NCBI GenBank assembly: GCA_002728175.1
Contig: PBVH01000004.1
Span: 4,616-18,943 of the forward strand
DNA from: Flavobacteriales bacterium
GTDB taxonomy: Bacteria > Bacteroidota > Bacteroidia > Flavobacteriales > BACL11
Direction of reading: 5' to 3'
Length of the DNA: 14,328 nucleotides
In this document: one piece after another, positions 7,315 through 14,328 of the stretch
Numbering within the stretch: the stretch's first letter is position 1
Layout of the letters: the number at the start of each line of letters is the position of its first letter
The notes under the pieces: generated by a model
Databases searched by the model: none
Seen by the model: the letters and a program-made list of their open reading frames with translations, nothing else
Told to the model about the DNA's origin: nothing
Made by a program: the position numbers and the translations under genes

Positions 7315-8253
7315 ATGAAAACAGCATTAATTTTTCCTGGTCAAGGTTCCCAATATATCGGTATGGGTCAAGATTTTTATTCAAAATATGAAGTTTCCAA
7401 GCAAATAATGGACAATTTAGATAATGCAATAGGTAGAGAATTAACAAAAGAAATATTTACTGGAAAAGAAGCTGACATTTCTAAAACACAAAATGCTCAG
7501 CCTGCTATTATGGCGACAAGTATTTCAATTTTCTGTGCTTTGAAAGATGAGAAATTAATATCAGAAAAATCGTTTCAATGTGTAGCTGGTCATTCGCTTG
7601 GGGAATATAGCGCATTAGTTGCTAATAATTCTCTTCAATTTACTGATTCAGTTAAATTGCTTAAAGTTCGTTCAAAAGCCATGCAAGATAGTATGCCGCT
7701 CGGAACAGGTGGTATGATAGCAATTCTTGGATCATCAGAGGAGAATATTAACAAAGCTATAAAAGATGCAAGAAACTATGGAAAAATATTTATTGCAAAT
7801 GACAATGCTAAGGGTCAAATTGTTTTAAGTGGCGAAATGAACGCGATAGATTTCATTTGTTCTAATTTTAAAGAACTTGGAATAAAAAAAGCTATTAAGT
7901 TACCTGTTAGCGCTCCGTTTCATTGTGATCTAATTTACCAAGCATCTGAAAAATTAGAACAGGAAATCTCTAATTATAAATTTAGTAAGTTTAGCGTACC
8001 ACTTTATTCAAATGTTACATCCAGCATTTGTAATGAAGATGAGATATCAGAGCTACTTGTTAAACAAATAACTTCAAAAGTCAGGTGGCGTGAAATTGTA
8101 GAAAATATGATTTTAGACAATATAGAAAATTTTATTGAAATAGGGCCAAATAATGTTTTGACAGGTCTAGTAAAAAGAATAAACCGAGACGTTAATACTA
8201 TATCAATTAGTAAGTTGGAAGATTTAGATAAATTAGCTAAAATGACATTATGA
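7315..8253 (+). CDS. fabD: Malonyl-CoA:ACP transacylase
   Basis: Transfers malonyl from CoA to the acyl carrier protein to feed fatty acid elongation. The 312-residue length is standard. Visible active-site parts are the oxyanion loop FPGQGSQ (7-13), the nucleophile elbow GHSLGE with Ser94, Arg119 in KVRSKAM that binds the malonyl carboxylate, and the catalytic His203 in VSAPFHC. The C-terminal FIEIGPNNVLTGLVKRI is also typical. First gene of the fab cluster; its stop overlaps the fabG start as ATGA, implying coupled translation. Confidence 0.97.
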   Translation: MKTALIFPGQGSQYIGMGQDFYSKYEVSKQIMDNLDNAIGRELTKEIFTGKEADISKTQNAQPAIMATSISIFCALKDEKLISEKSFQCVAGHSLGEYSALVANNSLQFTDSVKLLKVRSKAMQDSMPLGTGGMIAILGSSEENINKAIKDARNYGKIFIANDNAKGQIVLSGEMNAIDFICSNFKELGIKKAIKLPVSAPFHCDLIYQASEKLEQEISNYKFSKFSVPLYSNVTSSICNEDEISELLVKQITSKVRWREIVENMILDNIENFIEIGPNNVLTGLVKRINRDVNTISISKLEDLDKLAKMTL

Positions 8254-8969
8254 ATAACGTTTTAATTACAGGAGCGACTGGAGGAATAGGTAAAGCCTTA
8301 GTAAATATTTTTCATAAAAACAGCTACAACATTGTGGCTACGGGCACAAACAGCGAAAAGTTAGATGCTTTGAAAGAAAATTATAAGGAGAGATTAAATT
8401 GTATTAAATGCGATTTTTCTGATTTAGGCCAAATTGAGGAAATGGTTAATAGTGCTAATAATTATTATGGCCATACCAGTATTCTAATAAATAATGCGGG
8501 CATTACTAAAGATAACTTATTTTTAAGAATGAAAGATGAAGAGTGGAGCAATATTATTAATATAAATTTAAATGCAAATTATAAATTAACTAAACTAATT
8601 ATAAAAGATATGATCAAGCAAAAATGGGGCAGAATAATCAATATAACTTCTGACGCCGCAAAGATTGGTAATCCTGGTCAGGCCAATTATGTTGCTTCTA
8701 AGTCCGGAATCGAGGGCCTTACCAGAACTATAGCCAATGAAGTAGCCTCGAGAGGTATTACAGCTAATTGTGTTTCTCCAGGTTTTATCAAAACAAGTAT
8801 TATAGATACTATTAATAAAGACAGACTTAGTTTAATGCTAGAAAAGATTCCTGCTGGAAGAATGGGAGAAATTAATGAAGTTGCTGCCGCAGTTTTTTTT
8901 CTATCTTCTAAAGAATCATCATATATTACTGGACAAGTTCTAAGAGTTAATGGCGGCTTGACAATGTGA
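8250..8969 (+). CDS. fabG: 3-oxoacyl-ACP reductase
   Basis: NADPH-dependent reduction of 3-oxoacyl-ACP in the elongation cycle. A classical SDR of 239 residues with all catalytic parts: TGATGGIG (7-14), NNAG (81-84), Asn106, Ser134 in NITS, Tyr147 and Lys151 in YVASK, and the NPGQANY stretch typical of FabG. VSPGFIKT and the C-terminal RVNGGLTM also match. The start codon overlaps the fabD stop by four bases. The intact YxxxK here contrasts with the YxxxM of the SDR at the left edge. Confidence 0.96.
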   Translation: MNNVLITGATGGIGKALVNIFHKNSYNIVATGTNSEKLDALKENYKERLNCIKCDFSDLGQIEEMVNSANNYYGHTSILINNAGITKDNLFLRMKDEEWSNIININLNANYKLTKLIIKDMIKQKWGRIINITSDAAKIGNPGQANYVASKSGIEGLTRTIANEVASRGITANCVSPGFIKTSIIDTINKDRLSLMLEKIPAGRMGEINEVAAAVFFLSSKESSYITGQVLRVNGGLTM

Positions 8970-8987
8970 TATTTATTGTAATAAATA
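8958..8987 (+). promoter_or_regulatory. Candidate internal promoter for acpP
   Basis: A perfect TTGACA (8958-8963) formed by the last fabG codons is followed after 18 bases by TAAATA (8982-8987), a weak -10. Transcription would start near 8994, about 18 bases before acpP. A separate acpP promoter would fit the high level of this protein needed in cells. The -35 also encodes conserved FabG residues, so it could be coincidence. Confidence 0.35.
8970..8987. repeat. Inverted repeat in the fabG-acpP spacer
   Basis: TATTTATT (8970-8977) and AATAAATA (8980-8987) are perfect inverted copies around a GT centre. The element fills the space from just after the fabG stop to the candidate -10. It could be an operator for a repressor, or as RNA a weak AU-only hairpin at a processing site. 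It is not a terminator: it has no GC stem or U tract. Confidence 0.5.
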
Positions 8988-9011
8988 GAAAAAAATGATT
9001 AGGAGATTAAA

Positions 9012-9245
9012 ATGAGTGATGTTGCCGAAAAAGTGAAGAAAATTATTTCAGAGCACCTTGGAATAGATGATATGGAAAAAATAACAGAAGATGCTAAATT
9101 TATTGATGACCTTGGTGCAGATAGCTTAGATACAGTCGAATTAGTTATGGCTTTTGAAGAAGCATTCGATGTTGAAATTCCAGATGAAAAAGCAGAGACA
9201 ATTTTAACTGTTGGAGACGCAATCTCTCACCTTGAAAATAAATAA
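9012..9245 (+). CDS. acpP: Acyl carrier protein
   Basis: Small acidic carrier (77 residues) of growing acyl chains. The phosphopantetheine attachment site is Ser38 in [13 protein letters not shown], and the four-helix pattern with [16 protein letters not shown] is standard. It has the clearest ribosome binding site of the window, AGGAG at 9001-9005 with a 6-base spacer, in keeping with strong translation. It lies 42 bases after fabG and 10 bases before fabF. Codon use is like its neighbours. Confidence 0.98.
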   Translation: MSDVAEKVKKIISEHLGIDDMEKITEDAKFIDDLGADSLDTVELVMAFEEAFDVEIPDEKAETILTVGDAISHLENK

Positions 9246-9255
9246 TTAAACTAAA

Positions 9256-10521
9256 ATGAAAAGAGTTGTTGTTACTGGCATTGGTTTAGTAACACCTCTT
9301 GGATGTGGCGTCGATAGCAATTGGCACAATCTAATGAAAGGCGTTTCAGGTGCTAATAAAATTACTAAATTCGATGTATCTGATCATAAATGTAAAGTTG
9401 CATGTGAAGTTCCGCAGTCAAGTGAATTAGAGAACCCTTTTTTGGCGGAGCAATGGATTGATAAGAAAGAATTAAAAAAAATTGATGATTTTATAAAATT
9501 TGCAATCAGCGCTGCTGAGCAATCGTTTATACAAAGTAATTTAATATCAATTGATGATCCAAACTCATTTCGTGCGGGATGCATAATTGGATCTGGCATG
9601 GGAGGTATGCCTGGCATTGAGGAAACATCAATTTCATTTAATCAAGGAAAAAGAATTAGTCCTTTTTTTATAACAGGTAGAATAATTAACATGTCAGCTG
9701 GTTATCTTTCTATAAAATATAATCTTAAGGGCCCAAATTATTCAACTGTATCAGCGTGTGCTTCATCTGCACATGCAATTGGTGAGTCTTACAGATTAAT
9801 TCAACATGGTCAGGCAGATATAATGATGACTGGAGGGTCTGAGTCAACAATCTCTCCTGTAAGTATAGAGGGATTCACTGCATGCAAAGCATTGAGTACG
9901 AATTATAATAACGATCCAGTTTCAGCATCAAGACCGTTTGATGATAGCCGAGATGGTTTTGTTATGGGCGAGGGGGCTGGAATTTTAATTCTAGAGGAAA
10001 TGGAACATGCAATTAATAGAGGAGCGCAAATAATTGGAGAGATTAAAGGCTATGGAATGTCGTCAGATTCATTTCACTATACTTTACCCGAACCAACAGG
10101 AGATGGTGCATACAGGGCAATGAAAAATTCCTTAATTGATGCAGAGCTATCTGCCTCAGAAATAAATTATATAAATGCGCATGGAACTTCAACGCCTTCA
10201 GGAGATCAAATAGAAGCATTAGCAATTGATAGATTATTTGATAATTGTGATACCAAAATTGATGTTTCATCGACAAAGTCACAAATTGGTCATTTACTTG
10301 GTGCGGCTGGTTCAGTTGAAGCTATTTATTCTTTATTAAGTATAATTAATCAAAAATTACCTTTTAATTTAAACCTTGTTAATGAAGTTAAGTCGAGTAA
10401 CATAAACTTTATTAAAAGTAATCCCTTAGAAAAAAAAGTAGAGAATATTTTATCTAACTCTTTTGGTTTTGGCGGTACTAATGTATCACTTGTTCTAAGT
10501 AAATTTAATGAGTCAGAATAA
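9256..10521 (+). CDS. fabF: 3-oxoacyl-ACP synthase II (condensing enzyme)
   Basis: Condenses malonyl-ACP with acyl-ACP. The 421-residue protein has the Cys-His-His triad: Cys168 in STVSACASSAHA, His309 in NAHGTSTPSGD and His346 in SQIGHLLGAAG, with Lys341 just before the latter. The N-terminal RVVVTGIGLVTPLG and the glycine-rich SFGFGGTNVSLV near the C-terminus complete the family signature. No clear Shine-Dalgarno precedes the ATG, which lies 10 bases after acpP. The 3' end overlaps gmk by 14 bases; in many alphaproteobacteria mltG and yicC would lie between these two genes. Confidence 0.97.
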   Translation: MKRVVVTGIGLVTPLGCGVDSNWHNLMKGVSGANKITKFDVSDHKCKVACEVPQSSELENPFLAEQWIDKKELKKIDDFIKFAISAAEQSFIQSNLISIDDPNSFRAGCIIGSGMGGMPGIEETSISFNQGKRISPFFITGRIINMSAGYLSIKYNLKGPNYSTVSACASSAHAIGESYRLIQHGQADIMMTGGSESTISPVSIEGFTACKALSTNYNNDPVSASRPFDDSRDGFVMGEGAGILILEEMEHAINRGAQIIGEIKGYGMSSDSFHYTLPEPTGDGAYRAMKNSLIDAELSASEINYINAHGTSTPSGDQIEALAIDRLFDNCDTKIDVSSTKSQIGHLLGAAGSVEAIYSLLSIINQKLPFNLNLVNEVKSSNINFIKSNPLEKKVENILSNSFGFGGTNVSLVLSKFNESE

Positions 10522-11098
10522 AAATCCAAAATTGCTAATAATAATTTCATCACCATCTGGAGCTGGAAAAACCTCGGTTTGTAAAAAAATTTTAGAGAAT
10601 AACAAAGGTATAAGTATCTCAATATCTGATACAACAAGACCAGCAAGAAATAATGAAGTTGACGGAATAGATTACAACTTTATCAGCTCAATTGAATTTG
10701 ATGAACGAATTAAAAAAAATCTATATATTGAATATGCTAAAGTATTCAATAATTACTATGGATCACAAAAAAAAAATATAATTAAACTTTTCAATGAAGG
10801 TAAGGACGTTCTCTTTGATATAGATTGGCAGGGCGCAAAACAATTAAGAGAGTCAAATTATTCTAAAATTTTATCTATATTTATAGTACCTCCTTCCAAA
10901 GAAGCAATCTATGAAAGACTTAAATTCAGGACTGAAAAATCAGGAGGCAATAATCAAGATATTGAGAATAGAATGAAACAGTTTGAGATTGAAATGAGTC
11001 ACAAGGATGAATATGATTTTATTGTAATGAATGATGATTTTGAAACATGTGTAAAACGTATTGAGTCTATAATTCTGGATGAAAGAAAAAAAAATTAA
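10508..11098 (+). CDS. gmk: Guanylate kinase
   Basis: Phosphorylates GMP to GDP with ATP. The 196-residue protein has the P-loop SSPSGAGKTS (14-23, Lys21), the GMP-binding TRPAR...EVDGIDYNFI region (about 42-58), EYAKVFNNYYGS (about 77-88), FDIDWQGAKQL (about 103-113) and the LID-like RLKFRTEKSGG. The ATG at 10508 lies inside the last codons of fabF, giving a 14-base overlap, and has no Shine-Dalgarno; the only later in-frame start before the P-loop would be a TTG at about 10529. A run of ten A near 10777-10786 encodes QKKN without breaking the frame. Its TAA stop shares bases with the rsmA stop on the other strand. Confidence 0.95.
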   Translation: MSQNKNPKLLIIISSPSGAGKTSVCKKILENNKGISISISDTTRPARNNEVDGIDYNFISSIEFDERIKKNLYIEYAKVFNNYYGSQKKNIIKLFNEGKDVLFDIDWQGAKQLRESNYSKILSIFIVPPSKEAIYERLKFRTEKSGGNNQDIENRMKQFEIEMSHKDEYDFIVMNDDFETCVKRIESIILDERKKN

Positions 11099-11892
11099 AG
11101 CATTTTTACTATTTTACAATATTCATCTACGGTTATATTTTCTGCCCTAAGGTTTTGATTTATCCCAAGTTTTTCTAGAATATCTGTATATTTATATAAA
11201 TTATTTTTTATTTTTTTTCTGCGTTGTGAAAATGATAGCTTTAAAACGTTTAATAACAATTGAAAATCTATTTCTTTATACTTTAAAATTGGGGTAAATT
11301 CTAAAATAACTCCATCAACTTTTGGTTTTGGAAAAAAAATAGATGAAGGTGCAGTGACAATACTTTTAACTTTACATCTTGCTTGAGAAGCAACAGAGAT
11401 ACGACTATAATTTTTGTGATTGTGTTTTGAAGTAATTCTTTCAGCCACTTCTTTTTGAAACATTAAGATCATTTTTTTATAAAATGGTGGCCATTTTTTT
11501 TCTTCAAGCCATTTAAAAAGCAATTGTGTAGAAACATTAAATGGAAGATTGCCTATGATTATGACATTATTGCAGCTATAAAAACTCATGAAATTATAGT
11601 TTAAAGCATCCTCATTTAATATCTTGATTTTTTTATTTTCTTTAAAGTTATTTTTTAATTGAATAGAGAGTTCGTAGTCTTTTTCAATTAAATATAAAGA
11701 TTCAAAATTTTTTTTAACTAGATAGTTGGTTAACGCCCCTTTTCCTGGACCTATTTCTATAATAGTTGTCTCACTATCAGATGAGATGTTTTTGTTTAAA
11801 TTTGATAGAAAGTTCTCATTTATAATAAAATTTTGACCTAATGACCGTTTTGGTTTAGCGCTAACTCTATTTGTATTCAATTGTTGCTTCAT
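11095..11892 (-). CDS. rsmA: 16S rRNA dimethyladenosine transferase
   Basis: Uses SAM to dimethylate the two adjacent adenines in helix 45 of 16S rRNA. The 265-residue protein has the N-terminal SLGQNFIIN motif, the SAM-binding EIGPGKGALT (46-55), an acidic residue at NEDAL (Asp95), the catalytic NLPFNVS (115-121) and FFPKPKVDG (186-194). Motif IV has Phe118 where Tyr is more usual (NLPY), a conservative change that keeps the aromatic ring. The ATG is preceded 9 bases upstream by GAGAG (minus strand, 11902-11906), which supports this start even though it overlaps the upstream gene by 26 bases. pdxA, normally between surA and rsmA, is absent. Confidence 0.95.
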   Translation of the reverse strand: MKQQLNTNRVSAKPKRSLGQNFIINENFLSNLNKNISSDSETTIIEIGPGKGALTNYLVKKNFESLYLIEKDYELSIQLKNNFKENKKIKILNEDALNYNFMSFYSCNNVIIIGNLPFNVSTQLLFKWLEEKKWPPFYKKMILMFQKEVAERITSKHNHKNYSRISVASQARCKVKSIVTAPSSIFFPKPKVDGVILEFTPILKYKEIDFQLLLNVLKLSFSQRRKKIKNNLYKYTDILEKLGINQNLRAENITVDEYCKIVKML

Positions 11893-12478
11893 TCATCATA
11901 TCTCTCAATAATTTATTGCCTTTCAATTCAATCTGCCTTTGTATTGCAAAGTCTTTTGCCTGTTCAAATGAAATATTGGGATTTCTTTTTATTATTTCTT
12001 CTATTTCGATCTCACTTGCAGATGATAATCTGTAATATAATTTTCCTAGTAGTTTCAACCAAGCATAGTCAGTGATTAAATAATTTTTAAATTCAAGATA
12101 ATTTATTTTATTTTCTAAAAAAATAGAATTAAGTAATTTTTTATCAATATTTCTCTTTTCTAAAAAATCTGTTTCATAATTTATGTACTCTTCCTGATTA
12201 ACTTTAATATCGTATTCATAGGATTTCTGATATTTTAGTTTTTCTCGTATTAGTTCTTCTTCGGTTCTTTTTTGAAGCAAGAGTTGATTATCTTCTGTTA
12301 TTTCAATGCCTTCAATAATCGCATTCATTTTCATTCTTTGAATGATTTCGTAAGATGTAATCATCTCATCATTAACCAAAATTACAATTTTATGTCCCTC
12401 TATTTGATTTGCCTGAGAATTGAGTGTGTAATTTATTGTAATTATATGAATTAATATAATTTGGAATAAAATTTTCAT
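11867..12478 (-). CDS. surA: SurA-like periplasmic chaperone lacking a parvulin domain (mini-SurA)
   Basis: A 203-residue exported protein. It starts with a hydrophobic signal peptide (MKILFQIILIHIITINYTLN) and a likely cleavage after SQA (residue 23). Then comes the SurA N-terminal domain: IVILVNDEMITSYEIIQRMK (31-50) matches the start of SurA_N, and DYAWLKLLGKLYYRLSSASEIEIEEIIKR (about 137-165) its end. Normally a parvulin PPIase domain follows. Here the chain passes within a few residues to ISFEQAKDFAIQRQIELKG...LRDMMNEATIEYK, which resembles the C-terminal tail of SurA. Common SurA proteins are about 400 residues or more. In E. coli SurA the N- and C-terminal parts form the chaperone core and the PPIase domains are dispensable for much of its function. 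Position between lptD (9 bases upstream) and rsmA is the usual surA locus, and LptD is a known SurA client. Family assignment is by motif and synteny. Confidence 0.8.
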   Translation of the reverse strand: MKILFQIILIHIITINYTLNSQANQIEGHKIVILVNDEMITSYEIIQRMKMNAIIEGIEITEDNQLLLQKRTEEELIREKLKYQKSYEYDIKVNQEEYINYETDFLEKRNIDKKLLNSIFLENKINYLEFKNYLITDYAWLKLLGKLYYRLSSASEIEIEEIIKRNPNISFEQAKDFAIQRQIELKGNKLLRDMMNEATIEYK

Positions 12479-12487
12479 TTTTGTTAA

Positions 12488-14328
12488 TTAAATCTTTGGT
12501 CCAAATACCTTATTTTTCCCGTAGTTTTTTGTCGAGCCGAATGGCTTTAATACGATTGTAAAGCTATAGCCATCGCTTTCTGCTATATCTCTATCTTTTG
12601 TTAGATCCCTGAAATAATTTAAATCTACCCCAAGACAATCATTTTCATACAATAGACCATATTGGTAACCTATATTTTTATTGGTATCTAAATTTTTAGA
12701 TCCTGTAAATTTAAAGAAGAAATCATCTTTAAAATTGTATTCTGCGCCAATACCGATCTGTTCATTAGGAGTTGTGTATTTGCCTGAGTTATAGTCATAG
12801 TCAATAGCAATTGTCATATCATAAATCTTATTGTAGGTACTCATGTTTATCGTCTTTACATCTATATCTTCCCTATCTATTACAAGTGAATTATTCAAAT
12901 AATTATTTGAATTTATAGAAACATTTGAAGAAAGATAATAATCAGATAATTCTTTTGTATTGTCACTGGATTTTTTATTTATTCTATAATTCTGACCAAG
13001 AGCCACTTTAACACTTTGACCATTTTTATTATCCATAAACCATTCAATCCCATAGTTTATTCTTGGCCCACTTTCCCATTCAGTAATTGATGAAGCCCTG
13101 TTTTCGGAGAATATATTACTACTGGTAATAGATTGAGCAGAAGTATAATTATTATATGGTGCAAGAATGGGCATAACAATTGGTGATAATGTTTGATTGG
13201 TTCTCGCAGTTGACCTGATCAGAGGGTAAGTAAGTTTTGAACTCAATTGTGGATAAAATCTAATATTATCTGAATTTGGGGCATTCTTATTGTCAATTGA
13301 GACTGAGACAATTCTTAAGTTTGCAATATTATTGGCTGCTATTCCATAATCCTTATTGATAGTATTCTTTCTCCAGTTCAATTGACTTGATAACAAACTT
13401 GTTTTGTTGTCTTGAAAACTTTTAAATAGCAGTTCATTGTTTAATGAAATTGAACCATCAAAGTTTTTATTATCAATGTTGTCAATATTATAAGTAAGCT
13501 TTGGATAGACATACTCCCATTGTTCTGAGTCTTGAACAGTTAAATGTTTGTAACCAATAGCTTGAATTGAAAAATAGTCATCGTTTGTAGATCTTTCAAA
13601 ATCAATGCCCGATTTTAAAACTGTTAATTTATTAATTTTATTTTTACGCATATAAGTATCATTGCTACTTGTTTGTAAAAATGATTTTAGTTTGCCAAAA
13701 GAATTATTAATATCTCCCTCAAAAAATAAATGATTTTTAGTTCCTTTCCTGTCATTATTGTCATTGATACTAGCATCTATATGAAAAAGTCCTTTATCAC
13801 TAAGATTTCTATAGTTCATTGAATAAAAATTGTTGCTATTAGATTGATAAGTAGGTGTAAATGTTAAGTCTTGGTTACTAGCAATATTGTAAAAAATTGG
13901 TATCGAAAAAATATCACCTAATTGATTGTCAGTTTCAAGAGTAGGCATTAGTAGACCAGATCTTTTTTTTACTGATGGGTCGGGGTGAGAAAAATAAGGT
14001 AGGTAAATAACTGGAACATTAAATAAGTGAATTCTAGCATGGTCGTAATGAATTGTTTTTGTTTTAGAGTCATGAAAGATTTTACTAGACTTCAATTTCC
14101 ACCCAGGACAATTATCGATTAGGTATTCTTCTTCTTTACACGGGGTGTATTCTGCATCTTTTAACACACTTACACCATCGGCCCTAATAAGATTTGATCC
14201 GACTATTCGTGACTTATCATTTAATCTTGCTTTAACCTCACTACCTTCTAAGTATTCCATTTCATTTTTTGCAATTAGGCTATCCATAAAAAATGTATTT
14301 TTTTCAATATCATTAAATACCGTCAACC
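12488..14328 (-). CDS. lptD: LPS-assembly protein LptD, partial (N-terminus beyond the right edge)
   Basis: Outer membrane beta-barrel that, with LptE, inserts LPS into the outer leaflet. About 613 residues are visible; the signal peptide and most of the LptA-like jellyroll lie outside the window, and the reading frame stays open to the edge. Clear signatures are ARIHLFNVPVIYLPYFSHPDPSVKK-type sequence followed by RSGLLMPTL at the jellyroll-barrel junction (about 97-130 of the visible part). The remainder alternates in the manner of barrel strands and ends NDCLGVDLNYFRD with a Cys near the C-terminus. N-domain cysteines appear in YTPC and DNCPGW, 10 residues apart, whereas homologues often have a tight CxxC here. 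No transmembrane helix. First visible gene of the lptD-surA-rsmA unit. Confidence 0.93.
   Translation of the reverse strand, partial: LTVFNDIEKNTFFMDSLIAKNEMEYLEGSEVKARLNDKSRIVGSNLIRADGVSVLKDAEYTPCKEEEYLIDNCPGWKLKSSKIFHDSKTKTIHYDHARIHLFNVPVIYLPYFSHPDPSVKKRSGLLMPTLETDNQLGDIFSIPIFYNIASNQDLTFTPTYQSNSNNFYSMNYRNLSDKGLFHIDASINDNNDRKGTKNHLFFEGDINNSFGKLKSFLQTSSNDTYMRKNKINKLTVLKSGIDFERSTNDDYFSIQAIGYKHLTVQDSEQWEYVYPKLTYNIDNIDNKNFDGSISLNNELLFKSFQDNKTSLLSSQLNWRKNTINKDYGIAANNIANLRIVSVSIDNKNAPNSDNIRFYPQLSSKLTYPLIRSTARTNQTLSPIVMPILAPYNNYTSAQSITSSNIFSENRASSITEWESGPRINYGIEWFMDNKNGQSVKVALGQNYRINKKSSDNTKELSDYYLSSNVSINSNNYLNNSLVIDREDIDVKTINMSTYNKIYDMTIAIDYDYNSGKYTTPNEQIGIGAEYNFKDDFFFKFTGSKNLDTNKNIGYQYGLLYENDCLGVDLNYFRDLTKDRDIAESDGYSFTIVLKPFGSTKNYGKNKVFGPKI

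Noticed and set aside
9384..10646. Minus-strand open frames opposite fabF and gmk
   Set aside because: Each is a shadow of the conserved fabF or gmk frame; no promoter, ribosome site or domain is visible.
11881..12454. Plus-strand open frames opposite the mini-SurA gene
   Set aside because: The hydrophobic look comes from reading lysine- and glutamate-rich AT codons backwards; the sense frame has a signal peptide, SurA motifs and operon context.
11867..12478. Mini-SurA as a pseudogene or frameshifted fragment
   Set aside because: The frame is continuous from signal peptide to a SurA-like C-terminal tail, and the operon spacing is intact; a frameshift would have lost the tail.

Overview
The window is strongly AT-rich and very densely coded. 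The only spacers longer than about 15 bases are 143, 71 and 42 bases. It carries two core gene blocks of an alphaproteobacterium. This assignment rests on the gene order rpsF-rpsR-rplI-dnaB-alr-cvpA-SDR, on fabD-fabG-acpP-fabF-gmk running towards rsmA-surA-lptD, and on alphaproteobacterial-looking DnaB, LptD and RsmA. Small spacers, overlapping genes, short ribosomal proteins and low GC suggest a streamlined genome of the free-living marine kind (SAR11-like or another AT-rich lineage). The genus cannot be read from the sequence.

Layout: three transcription units. (1) Leftward from about 7270 to 1: rpsF, rpsR, rplI, a 143-base gap with a candidate promoter, then dnaB, alr, a large RND/MMPL transporter, cvpA and an SDR enzyme that runs off the left edge. 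(2) Rightward from about 7295 to 11098: fabD, fabG, acpP, fabF and gmk, that is the core type II fatty acid synthesis genes plus guanylate kinase. (3) Leftward from the right edge to 11095: lptD (5' end missing), a very small SurA-like chaperone and rsmA. Units 2 and 3 converge and share the bases of their stop codons. Units 1 and 2 diverge from one 71-base promoter region.

Functionally the window covers ribosomal small and large subunit proteins, the replicative helicase, D-alanine supply for peptidoglycan, fatty acid chain building, GMP phosphorylation, 16S rRNA dimethylation, and delivery of LPS to the outer membrane through LptD and a periplasmic chaperone.

The most notable points are a natural mini-SurA (203 residues) that keeps the N-terminal chaperone part and the C-terminal tail but has no room for a parvulin domain; an SDR whose YxxxK motif reads YxxxM; an RND exporter sitting in the usual radA slot; and the absence of five commonly syntenic genes (mltG, yicC, pdxA, radA, purF) at their expected positions, with gene overlaps at two of the closed gaps. 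I saw no tRNA, rRNA, CRISPR array, insertion sequence, phage gene or obviously new defence system.
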